Shown: in pieces, positions 1 to 6,968 of the stretch
How positions within the stretch are numbered: the stretch's first letter is position 1
Layout: every line of letters starts with the position of its first letter
Source: Tannerella sp.
Lineage (GTDB): Bacteria > Bacteroidota > Bacteroidia > Bacteroidales > Tannerellaceae
DNA: 21,168 nt
NCBI GenBank assembly: GCA_031272655.1
Contig: JAISTJ010000051.1
Location: 1 to 21,168, forward strand
Direction of reading: 5' to 3'
Program-made: the position numbers and the translations under genes
The notes under the pieces: model-generated
Databases searched by the model: none
The model's input: the letters and a program-made list of their open reading frames with translations, nothing else
What the model was told of the DNA's origin: nothing

Positions 1-365
1 TTGGCGGCAACGCCCATACTCCACGCATTATCGTATGAACCGTCCAAACGCCAGCATGAGCCGTCTGTATAAGGCGAATAAAGAATATCATCGTCGCCCC
101 ACGTAGGATACCATGTGTCAGCAAAATGGAAACCGCTCTTCAATCCGAGAAACCGGATTTTACTAAAGTCCGAAGACTGCGGAAACGGACAGTCGGAAGG
201 CGTCTCCGATTGCCAAACAAAAGCGTCATAATGCTCAATCTCAGGCTTCACAGGACTCACTTTTACGTAAGTCTCAACCTTGCCCTTTGCGTCCCTGACT
301 ATTGTTACCTGCGAATACGCTTGTATCGCTAATGCACTGAAAATAAGGATAATAAGATGTTTCAT
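1..365 (-). CDS. Secreted protein, N-terminal fragment (DUF4185-like?)
   Basis: This is a partial gene: translation from the ATG at 365 runs open for 121 codons to the left edge, so the C-terminus is missing. The first ~18 residues (MKHLIILIFSALAIQAYS) form a Sec signal peptide. The mature part contains ETPSDCPFPQSSDF, then FADTWYPTWGDDD and LYSPYTDGSCW. From memory, the ADTWYP...LYSP.TDG pattern resembles DUF4185-type beta-propeller proteins common in Bacteroidota carbohydrate loci, which would fit a role in binding or cleaving glycans. That family call is inference from short motifs. A TATCTTTG -7 element about 30 nt upstream supports this start and suggests the gene can be transcribed separately from the fucosidase gene before it. 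Confidence 0.7.
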   Translation of the reverse strand, partial: MKHLIILIFSALAIQAYSQVTIVRDAKGKVETYVKVSPVKPEIEHYDAFVWQSETPSDCPFPQSSDFSKIRFLGLKSGFHFADTWYPTWGDDDILYSPYTDGSCWRLDGSYDNAWSMGVAA

Positions 366-391
366 TTTTTGATAATTAAGAATTAATATTA

Positions 392-399
392 CAAAGATA
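392..399 (-). promoter_or_regulatory. Promoter -7 element for the left-edge gene
   Basis: On the minus strand the sequence reads TATCTTTG, an exact match to the Bacteroidota -7 consensus TAnnTTTG. It lies 26 nt before the start codon at 365. No good TTG -33 element is present at the expected spacing, so the site is only moderately supported. Confidence 0.45.
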
Positions 400-453
400 C
401 GATTTTTTTCTTATTAAATGGGTTTTTTGTGGAAAAATATTTCCCTGCGTTTG

Positions 454-2160
454 TTACGGAGTTATTTTAAACGAGTAAGCATATTCGCATGGACGTTTCT
501 TCGGCGTTTGGAGTTCGTCGGGAAGGGTTATTGTCGTTACTCCGTCTCGGTGCGACCACTGCAAAGGTTTCTTGTAACCGAGCAAATAGACCTTCGAGCC
601 TTCGGCGGGCTTAACAGCTTTGAGCTGTAACTGTTTGCCCGGCCAGCCGAGAGTGTGCGCAAAAACAGTCCGGTTGTCTTTCGTGCGGGTATAGCGGATG
701 TTTTCTTCCTTGATAGTGGAGTACTTACGGGTGCCGTATATACCTTCGCCATTTATTTTCAGCCACTTGCCGATAGTGCGCAGACGCTCTTCCTGTATCT
801 TCGGGAGGGCGCCCTTGCCGTCGAGATTAACTATCAGCAGCAGGTTGCCGCCATGCGAGACGACCTCGACGAACATCTTTACTAACTCTTCATCGGTGAT
901 GACGTTCTTTTCCGTGTCTTCCCAGTTGAAGCCGAAAGACTGACTGATGCCGCGATTTTCTTCCCAAGCGTGGTTCTTGAGGTTGCGATAGCCGCTACCG
1001 TAACCATATTCGCTGGAATAGATATCGCCTCGTCGGTGGCGCATCTGTTTGTTGTTGTCGTCTCTGCCGAGACGGTCGTTCACCGCTACTTCCTTGCGAC
1101 CTTCGGCATGGTTGTAAAGGTAAGCCGTAATCTCGTAGCTGCCAAGCTCATGTACGGAGGAAGTCCATTCTCCGTCGTACCACACTATGTCGGGGTCGTA
1201 GCGGTCGATGAACTCTACCGCCTGCGGTATGAGATAGTCTTTGAGGAAATCGCGCACCGGCACCTTGCCGGGTATAATGTTCTCCCAATCTTTGAGCGAG
1301 GTCTTAGCCTGCGGGGTCGCGGGGTCGGCCGCGGGGTCGTACTCTACGAGGTTCGTATTGCCGCGAAACCATGTACGGAAGCGGTAACTGCCATCGTCGG
1401 CAATAAGCGGGTACTCCCACTCCTGGGTGCAGTAGTAGAAGCCGAACTTCATGCCACGCTTACGGCAGTTGTCCACAAGCGGTTTGACAAGGTCGCGCCC
1501 CATACGGTCGCCCGCGTCCATGTGCGTATATGACGACGGCCACAGGCACCAACCGGAAAAATGTTTGCAAAAAGGTATCAAATAGCGCATACCACAGTCG
1601 TAGGCGAACTTCACTAACCAATCGGGGTCGTACTTCTCGGCAGTGAAGAGGGGTATGAAATCGCCGCGCTCGACGTCTTTGCCCCAGTTCTTGTGGTGGT
1701 ACGGAATGAGGCTTATATGGTTGTCTTTGTAAGGACGATTATCGTCCACCATGCGGTACTCGTACCAGTCGGGGTACATCGCCTCGTGTTCCATCTTTGT
1801 GGCGTAAGCTCCTACCGACCACAGCCCCCAATCCACGAACATGCCGAACTTAAGGTCTTCAAACCACGAGGGCGTAGGGTGTTGGTCTATTGATTCGGGC
1901 GTCGGCTTCCATTTGCCTTTCTCATTTGTTTCAACGAGTTTTTGGTACTCCGTTGCAGCAAGCGACATAACGTCGTCCGAAAACTTGTCGCGCATGTCCT
2001 GCAAGGTGTATTTGTAACGAAACGGGACAGGGTCGTAGCCTTCGGGACGACGGTATTCTTTAGGCGCCAATGGCACGGGGTCGTCCACCGTAGCGTTCTG
2101 GGAAAACAAAGGAATCGAAACTGCTACCGCAAGCAAGCTGATAATAAATTTTTTCTTCAT
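454..2160 (-). CDS. GH29 alpha-L-fucosidase-like enzyme with altered active-site motifs
   Basis: GH29 enzymes remove alpha-L-fucose by a retaining mechanism. I start at the ATG at 2160 (MKKKFIISLL..., 568 aa): an in-frame ATG 36 nt upstream would add a charged stretch before a normal Sec signal peptide (cleavage near LFSQ). Residues ~95-430 carry the catalytic domain, with PSWFEDLKFGMF, DPDIVWYDGEW (predicted nucleophile D329) and SSEYGYG; a beta-sandwich-like C-terminal region follows. Two usual substrate-binding motifs differ. HWG is DWG (D110), and KHHDGF is KHFSGW (residues 199-204, with F201 and S202). The nucleophile is kept, so the protein is probably active but may not recognise fucose in the usual way. 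It lies 32 nt after the heparinase-like gene, in the same operon. The family call is firm; the substrate is not. Confidence 0.88.
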   Translation of the reverse strand: MKKKFIISLLAVAVSIPLFSQNATVDDPVPLAPKEYRRPEGYDPVPFRYKYTLQDMRDKFSDDVMSLAATEYQKLVETNEKGKWKPTPESIDQHPTPSWFEDLKFGMFVDWGLWSVGAYATKMEHEAMYPDWYEYRMVDDNRPYKDNHISLIPYHHKNWGKDVERGDFIPLFTAEKYDPDWLVKFAYDCGMRYLIPFCKHFSGWCLWPSSYTHMDAGDRMGRDLVKPLVDNCRKRGMKFGFYYCTQEWEYPLIADDGSYRFRTWFRGNTNLVEYDPAADPATPQAKTSLKDWENIIPGKVPVRDFLKDYLIPQAVEFIDRYDPDIVWYDGEWTSSVHELGSYEITAYLYNHAEGRKEVAVNDRLGRDDNNKQMRHRRGDIYSSEYGYGSGYRNLKNHAWEENRGISQSFGFNWEDTEKNVITDEELVKMFVEVVSHGGNLLLIVNLDGKGALPKIQEERLRTIGKWLKINGEGIYGTRKYSTIKEENIRYTRTKDNRTVFAHTLGWPGKQLQLKAVKPAEGSKVYLLGYKKPLQWSHRDGVTTITLPDELQTPKKRPCEYAYSFKITP

Positions 2161-2192
2161 ATTATTTTTATTTCTGTCAATTTTCCGGATTA

Positions 2193-4145
2193 TCACAAAG
2201 TTTGAGTTATCTCAACCTTATAAGAATCTATCTTATTGGGATTGAGGGCTTTAAGGTTAATACGACGGATATTGTCGCCCCAACTTGAGCGTACACCATC
2301 GTCGGACAGGGTCGTGAGCGGGATTTTCTCTACTTCAGCTGTGAATTTGTTACCGTCGAAACGCAACAGAAAACGCTGTTCTTTGCCGTCAGCGCCTGTG
2401 GATGTGAGAGTTACCTCACCTTTGCCGGACACTTCCGCCGGCAGACATGTCATAAAATGAAGCGCTACGTTTTCCGCTTTTTCCAAATCTATTTTCTCGC
2501 TGATAATCACATTCTTACCGCGATTGAGAGTAACGGTGCGGCGCCAGCTGTTCACACCCGCTTCCGCAGGATAGGCGTTGGATATATCAAGCGACAATGC
2601 TGATGAAGACTTGTTTTGAGTGAAGTGAACATCTTTGGCGGCGAACTCTTTGCCGTCTTTTTGGTTTATTCCGTTGATTGTCGGAGTATTATGATAGTCG
2701 GAACAGAGGTTCCATATCTCGTAGCGGCGGTCGGTGAAAGTTATTGATGTATAGCGCGGACTGCCGATGTCTATCAACAACGGCAAACCGTCGTAATAGA
2801 CAATGAAGTTGCCGACATCGTTGTGATTATGGCTTTCGGCGTTATGTCCACCTTTGGCGGCAATGAAAAAGCCTTTTGAAGTGCCGCCTTTGTCGCGGGC
2901 TACAGCCACCTGCAAGTCGGGAAACCACCAGTTTTGCGGCAGCAACAACCCCTGCGGCGCGGTACGTATCTCGTCCTGAACGAACATATCGAAGAAGTCG
3001 CGTGCGAAATGGCTGCGCACGAAGTTGGGGTTGAAGCCCGTAGTGCGGTAATATGCCGCCAGACGCATCATGTCGTTGTCTTTTATCGCTTTGCCGATAC
3101 GAAATCCAAAATTATTCAGACCTGCCATCCATGGCGGCGCGTCGGCAAAATTTACCGCATATTTTTCACTGATTTGAACACGGTAAATATATCTCGCCAT
3201 GTTACGAAATTTCTCATTTTCAAGCACATAATCAAAGGCATTGTTAGTGGCAAGGTTGAGAAGCGCCACATTATCAAACAATGCGCCGAAAGCCGCTCCC
3301 CAATAGCCCGGACCTTCCGAGCAGCCGCCGTCTTCAGGGTATGGATTCATAAAGGCGTCGAGGGTTTTAAGCAATTTTGAAAGCATCTCTGCGCGGCGGG
3401 CGTTGTCGTTTTCCATTAACAATATGCAGGTCAGCCAGTTAGAACATATCCATGGGTTCCAGTTGTTTGCCTGCTTGTCTGTCGGTAGCGTCCCCATCCA
3501 GCTGTGATGGCGTGTCATCAGCGGTTGCAACACCCTGAAATCTATCTCGTAACGTATCCTTTTACGGAGTTGCGGCGATACGGCGTCCAATTTTTCACCA
3601 AGGAAAAAATCCGTCCATGCGAGAATGCCCGCTGTAACGGCAGAGTATAGATCAACGAACGGCTGCGTTACATCTGCTAAACCGGAGTATTCCTGCGTCT
3701 GCGGCAGGTGAGCCGCCGCACCCCACCACGATTCTTCACATATAGACCATACCCCGTTGATTATCGGGTCAATAAATCGCCCTTTGTTTTCCGCTATCTC
3801 GGCTTCAAGCATTGTGGCGAGTATTATGCGTTTGTTGTAGCTGATTTCCTGATACTTATGACGGTTGCCTTCACGGATAAAGAGCAGAGAAAGGGTTGCA
3901 GGGACAGTAGGCCAGTTGTATTCTATACTGTCATTAGCGAAGCGGACGCAGGCGTTCAGCATCGCGGTATCGGCTTTAGCCCAACCCGCTCGGTCGTCAA
4001 TCGGCGGGAACGGCTTCCAATCGCGCCTCGGGATAAGGATTTGTTCCAACTGCTGCGTTGTGTATTTTCCGCTCAAAAGGTTGGCGTTTTGGGCGATTGC
4101 AGGTGTTATCGCCAGAATGAATATTGCTAAATAAAAATTTTTCAT
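2193..4145 (-). CDS. Heparinase II/III-like polysaccharide lyase
   Basis: Predicted secreted or periplasmic lyase (650 aa) that cleaves uronic-acid polysaccharides by beta-elimination. The signal peptide ends near AIAQN (residues 1-19). An alpha-helical N-terminal half holds NNWNPW (228-232) and EDGGCSEGPGYW (271-282), whose Y281 may be the catalytic tyrosine. A beta-sheet half follows, with ESHNHNDVGNF (437-447), LIDIGSP (457-463) and DYHNTPTING (483-492). By analogy with heparinase II (PL21), H439 could be catalytic and H441, D459 and H485 could bind zinc; this is inference. The PL family is not assignable by eye. Its ATG overlaps the stop of the DUF1080 gene in ATGA, so the two are translationally coupled. 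A GH88 enzyme in the same locus would process the unsaturated products. Confidence 0.85.
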   Translation of the reverse strand: MKNFYLAIFILAITPAIAQNANLLSGKYTTQQLEQILIPRRDWKPFPPIDDRAGWAKADTAMLNACVRFANDSIEYNWPTVPATLSLLFIREGNRHKYQEISYNKRIILATMLEAEIAENKGRFIDPIINGVWSICEESWWGAAAHLPQTQEYSGLADVTQPFVDLYSAVTAGILAWTDFFLGEKLDAVSPQLRKRIRYEIDFRVLQPLMTRHHSWMGTLPTDKQANNWNPWICSNWLTCILLMENDNARRAEMLSKLLKTLDAFMNPYPEDGGCSEGPGYWGAAFGALFDNVALLNLATNNAFDYVLENEKFRNMARYIYRVQISEKYAVNFADAPPWMAGLNNFGFRIGKAIKDNDMMRLAAYYRTTGFNPNFVRSHFARDFFDMFVQDEIRTAPQGLLLPQNWWFPDLQVAVARDKGGTSKGFFIAAKGGHNAESHNHNDVGNFIVYYDGLPLLIDIGSPRYTSITFTDRRYEIWNLCSDYHNTPTINGINQKDGKEFAAKDVHFTQNKSSSALSLDISNAYPAEAGVNSWRRTVTLNRGKNVIISEKIDLEKAENVALHFMTCLPAEVSGKGEVTLTSTGADGKEQRFLLRFDGNKFTAEVEKIPLTTLSDDGVRSSWGDNIRRINLKALNPNKIDSYKVEITQTL

Positions 4146-5248
4146 TTCTTCAAATTTAGCGGTTCAAGCGGCTTAATCCGAATAACAGGAATACGTAATT
4201 GAGGGTCAGTAGCAGAATGAAAGATAGCTATTTTGCCGCTTTTGGCGTTTACGCGATAAGTATTTTTCCGAATTTCAATACCATTCAGAAAAACCGTCGT
4301 CTCAGTCGGATAATTGATGATTTGGGTCAAATAATAATTATGCTCCATGTATTGCAGTTTTACATCGGCGCTGTCATCATAAAACTCTGATAGATAGCCT
4401 TTTATAGTCTCGTTCTGCCATCCGTAATAAACGCCGCTGACGCCGCGGTTGCCTTTCTTAGCTGTGAAGATTTGCACTTCGCAGCCCGCATCAATGGGGT
4501 CTTTCGACACCAAGTAACCGTCGCCGCCTGTAGCTGTCAGTTCGCCGTTCACGACCGACCAGCGGGCATTGCCGACCTGCTCCCATCCGCTAAGGTCTTT
4601 GCCGTTGAAAAACGCTTTCCAAGCAGGCTCTTTCGACGGCAATTCGCGGATGAAGATGTTGCGGTATTCGACTTCTTTGCCATGGTTTTGCAAGCCGATA
4701 TGCCCTTTCCTGAGGCGGTATTTCAGTTGCGGATAATTATCAAGGTTGACGTTCTGGATGGTCTGCCCGTTTAGTTCGATTAGCAAAAACGGCCAGTCAA
4801 TTATGATATGGTACGAGTTCCAAAGGCCTGCAGGTCTGACGGCATTGACGAGCGGCGGAATGACGCTGTAAACGGCGCCGCAGGAATGAATACCCGCCTC
4901 TTTTCCGGCGTCATCGCTGACCTGCAGCTCCATGCCCACGCGCGATTCTCTGCCCCATCCGCGGTCGGGCTGATGCACCATCACACCGCTGTTGCAGCCG
5001 TGCGACATGCGAAATTCAAGCCACAGCTCAAAGTTTTCGTACTCACCGTCCGTCAGTATGACATAAGGCTCCGACGGTTTCCCGTAGCAGTGCAGCACGC
5101 CGCCATCTTCTATTTTCCACGCGCTGCCGTCGGGTTTGATATTCCATCCGGTGAAATCTTTGCCGTTAAACAACGCCTTTGCTCCCTCCGGCACAACACT
5201 CTGACCATAAACCGCTGCCGATAACAACAGCATCATAAATAATTTCAT
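4142..5248 (-). CDS. Two-domain DUF1080 (3-keto-disaccharide hydrolase-like) secreted protein
   Basis: This protein (368 aa) has a Sec signal peptide (~1-16) and two concanavalin-like DUF1080 repeats. The first spans about residues 25-202 and opens with ALFNGKDFTGWN; the second spans about 210-365 and opens with AFFNGKDLSGWE. DUF1080 proteins are annotated as 3-keto-disaccharide hydrolases, and some Bacteroides members act on 3-keto-glycosides made by partner Gfo/Idh/MocA oxidoreductases. Such an oxidoreductase lies immediately upstream, 83 nt away, which supports a joint role. The first repeat keeps the canonical ESRVGMELQV strand. The second is more divergent (EVQIFTAKKGNRGVSGVYYG) and may be a binding or structural domain. 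A consensus promoter lies directly upstream. Confidence 0.85.
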   Translation of the reverse strand: MKLFMMLLLSAAVYGQSVVPEGAKALFNGKDFTGWNIKPDGSAWKIEDGGVLHCYGKPSEPYVILTDGEYENFELWLEFRMSHGCNSGVMVHQPDRGWGRESRVGMELQVSDDAGKEAGIHSCGAVYSVIPPLVNAVRPAGLWNSYHIIIDWPFLLIELNGQTIQNVNLDNYPQLKYRLRKGHIGLQNHGKEVEYRNIFIRELPSKEPAWKAFFNGKDLSGWEQVGNARWSVVNGELTATGGDGYLVSKDPIDAGCEVQIFTAKKGNRGVSGVYYGWQNETIKGYLSEFYDDSADVKLQYMEHNYYLTQIINYPTETTVFLNGIEIRKNTYRVNAKSGKIAIFHSATDPQLRIPVIRIKPLEPLNLKK

Positions 5249-5279
5249 AACTGTAAATGTTTAGCCTTTTAAATCATGG

Positions 5280-5310
5280 CAAAAATAATAAATAAAATAG
5301 TGATATCCAA
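5280..5310 (-). promoter_or_regulatory. Internal PUL promoter before the DUF1080 gene
   Basis: The minus strand reads TTG (5310-5308), a 20-nt spacer, then TATTTTTG (5287-5280), an excellent match to the Bacteroidota housekeeping promoter. The predicted transcription start is near 5273, about 25 nt before the ATG at 5248. It would let the DUF1080, lyase and GH29 genes be expressed independently of the ECF-controlled susCD transcript. Confidence 0.6.
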
Positions 5311-5331
5311 CCTTTTTGGTGTTTTTTTTAA

Positions 5332-6816
5332 TCAAACCTTTTCGGGAATGACGAAAGGTTCGCGGTAGGGATCTTTCAGGAAGAGGTTTGCATGTTCGCT
5401 GTGGGCGCCGGTGAAGCGTTCGGACTGAGAGTCGAAAGTCAGTTCCGGGCCAAGGAAAATAGCTTCTTTGGCGGGATCTATGCCGTTCATGCGAAGATGT
5501 TCCTCGAATCCGAGAAAGACTTCTTCAAGGCGCGGATAAGCGCCGACCGTTTTGCGAAGCTCATCAAGTGAAGTCTGCTGACCGCATTGATACGAGATGT
5601 TCCCCTGATGGCTAAGGATAGCCGACAGATGGCCTTCAAGGATGTCTGTACGCAGGTCTTCCTGTTTGCCGCTCTTGACGGCTTTTATGAAATTGAACTG
5701 CGGACCTACGCGCGGCTCGTCGAAATTCTTGACTAAAACGCCATCGTTGTCGTATATCGAACTGCCTGACCAATAGCCATTTTCACAAAAAATCCATATA
5801 TTACAGTGAGCGTTGCCGCGATAAGGATGGATAACTTTTTTTCCTGTAACAGTAACGCCGGTGAATCCGTCCATATTATCAATGCCCGTTTTCTCGCCAA
5901 GTCCGCGCGAATCATAGATAACCGGCAAGCCGTCATAATCGTACCAAACGACCTGAGTATTAGGCACATTACCGTCATCGGTATATCCATAACGCCCACC
6001 GAAACTGATAACGCGGCTCGGGGCGTTTGTTTTGTTGAGCGCCCATCGCAGCATGTCGAGCTGATGCGGACCATTGTTTCCCAACTCGGCATTACCCGTA
6101 TGCCATTGCCAGTGCCAGTCATAATGAAGCTCTTTGCGCGGAAGGGGCATCATCGGTATCGGGCCGCTGTGAAGATTATAGTCGCATGTCGGCGGTATGC
6201 GTCCCGGCCCCATCGTTTTGCCGATGCTTTCGCGACGTTTGTAGTTTACTATGCGGGCATAAACGGGCTTTCCGAGATTTTGCCGCATATAGTCTATAGC
6301 CGCGGCGACGCTTGTGTTAGAGCGGGTGTCTAAGTCTGCCTGCACAAGGCGTTTGTATTTGCGGGCGGCTTCTACCATCTTACGCCCTTCCCAGATACAG
6401 TGCGACACAGGCTTTTCTACGTCCACATGCTTGCCTGCCTGACAAGCCCAGACGGTCGCCAATGCGTGCCAATAATTCGGCATACCAATAGAAACAACAT
6501 CTACATCCTTGTCTTCAAGGAGTTTACGCAAATCCTGATAACTCTTGGCATGGATACCGTCTTTTTCAAGCTTTGCAAGTTCGATGCCAAGAGGTTCCGT
6601 ATCGCAGTCGCACAAAGCCACAATACGCACATCATCAGGCATTTTCTTATAAGAATTGATATGCGACTGCCCGATGCCGCGCACACCGATAACGGCCGCT
6701 CCGATACGCTCATTAGCGCCTTTAATGGGATGTGCAGGCGTCCCGAAAGCTACATTCGGCAACAGCAGGCCTGCACTTCCGGCTATTCCCTGTTTGATAA
6801 AAGTTCTTCTTTTCAT
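5332..6816 (-). CDS. Tat-exported Gfo/Idh/MocA-family oxidoreductase
   Basis: This NAD(P)-dependent sugar oxidoreductase (494 aa) begins with a twin-arginine signal (RRTFIK at residues 3-8, then GIAGSAGLLLP and AFG), so it is probably exported folded with its cofactor. The Rossmann fold starts at AAVIGVRGIGQSH (residues 40-52, GxxGxG type). The family EKP motif (HVDVEKPVSH, 130-139) contains the lysine usually involved in catalysis. The C-terminal half, with NGPHQLDMLRWAL, is the beta-sheet substrate domain. Related Bacteroides enzymes oxidise glycosides at C3, and the downstream DUF1080 protein would then cleave the 3-keto product. That pairing is the basis for the proposed role; the actual substrate is unknown. 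A 152-nt gap with a palindromic repeat separates it from susD. Confidence 0.87.
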   Translation of the reverse strand: MKRRTFIKQGIAGSAGLLLPNVAFGTPAHPIKGANERIGAAVIGVRGIGQSHINSYKKMPDDVRIVALCDCDTEPLGIELAKLEKDGIHAKSYQDLRKLLEDKDVDVVSIGMPNYWHALATVWACQAGKHVDVEKPVSHCIWEGRKMVEAARKYKRLVQADLDTRSNTSVAAAIDYMRQNLGKPVYARIVNYKRRESIGKTMGPGRIPPTCDYNLHSGPIPMMPLPRKELHYDWHWQWHTGNAELGNNGPHQLDMLRWALNKTNAPSRVISFGGRYGYTDDGNVPNTQVVWYDYDGLPVIYDSRGLGEKTGIDNMDGFTGVTVTGKKVIHPYRGNAHCNIWIFCENGYWSGSSIYDNDGVLVKNFDEPRVGPQFNFIKAVKSGKQEDLRTDILEGHLSAILSHQGNISYQCGQQTSLDELRKTVGAYPRLEEVFLGFEEHLRMNGIDPAKEAIFLGPELTFDSQSERFTGAHSEHANLFLKDPYREPFVIPEKV

Positions 6817-6860
6817 TTTGTTTGACGTTTAAAGTTTGATGTTGGTTGTATATTATCATC

Positions 6861-6946
6861 ACATCAGGGACAAAGTCCCGTCATTGCAAACAAAGCGATT
6901 GTTTCGGGTTAAACCCTCGCAATGACGGGCTTCGTCAATCTGATGT
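6861..6946. repeat. Nested palindromic repeat in the susD-oxidoreductase gap
   Basis: An 11-bp perfect inverted repeat (CCCGTCATTGC at 6877-6887, GCAATGACGGG at 6919-6929) sits inside a 7-bp outer pair (ACATCAG at 6861-6867, CTGATGT at 6940-6946). A small inner palindrome GGGTTAAACCC lies in the loop (6906-6916). The CGTCATTGC...GCAATGACG core resembles short dispersed palindromes found in multiple copies in many bacterial genomes. Transcribed, it would form a stable stem between susD and the oxidoreductase gene. There is no T tract, so it is not a classical terminator, but it could protect or process the upstream mRNA. Confidence 0.7.
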
Positions 6947-6968
6947 CCTTATTCAGGAGAACAAAACA

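Noticed and set aside
431..444. Hairpin GGAAAAATATTTCC after the GH29 gene as a terminator
   Set aside because: It is a short AT-rich stem with no T tract on the minus strand.
970..1533. 187-codon plus-strand open frame opposite the GH29 gene
   Set aside because: The opposite strand encodes the conserved GH29 catalytic core, and the antisense peptide is a low-complexity Val/Ala/Arg-rich sequence.
2161..2196. Longer N-terminus for the GH29 protein
   Set aside because: The extra 12 residues are charged and precede an intact signal peptide; they also reach into the stop of the upstream lyase gene.
6817..6968. Missing small gene in the susD-oxidoreductase gap
   Set aside because: The only open frame crosses the palindromic repeat and runs antisense into susD; the gap is explained by the repeat.
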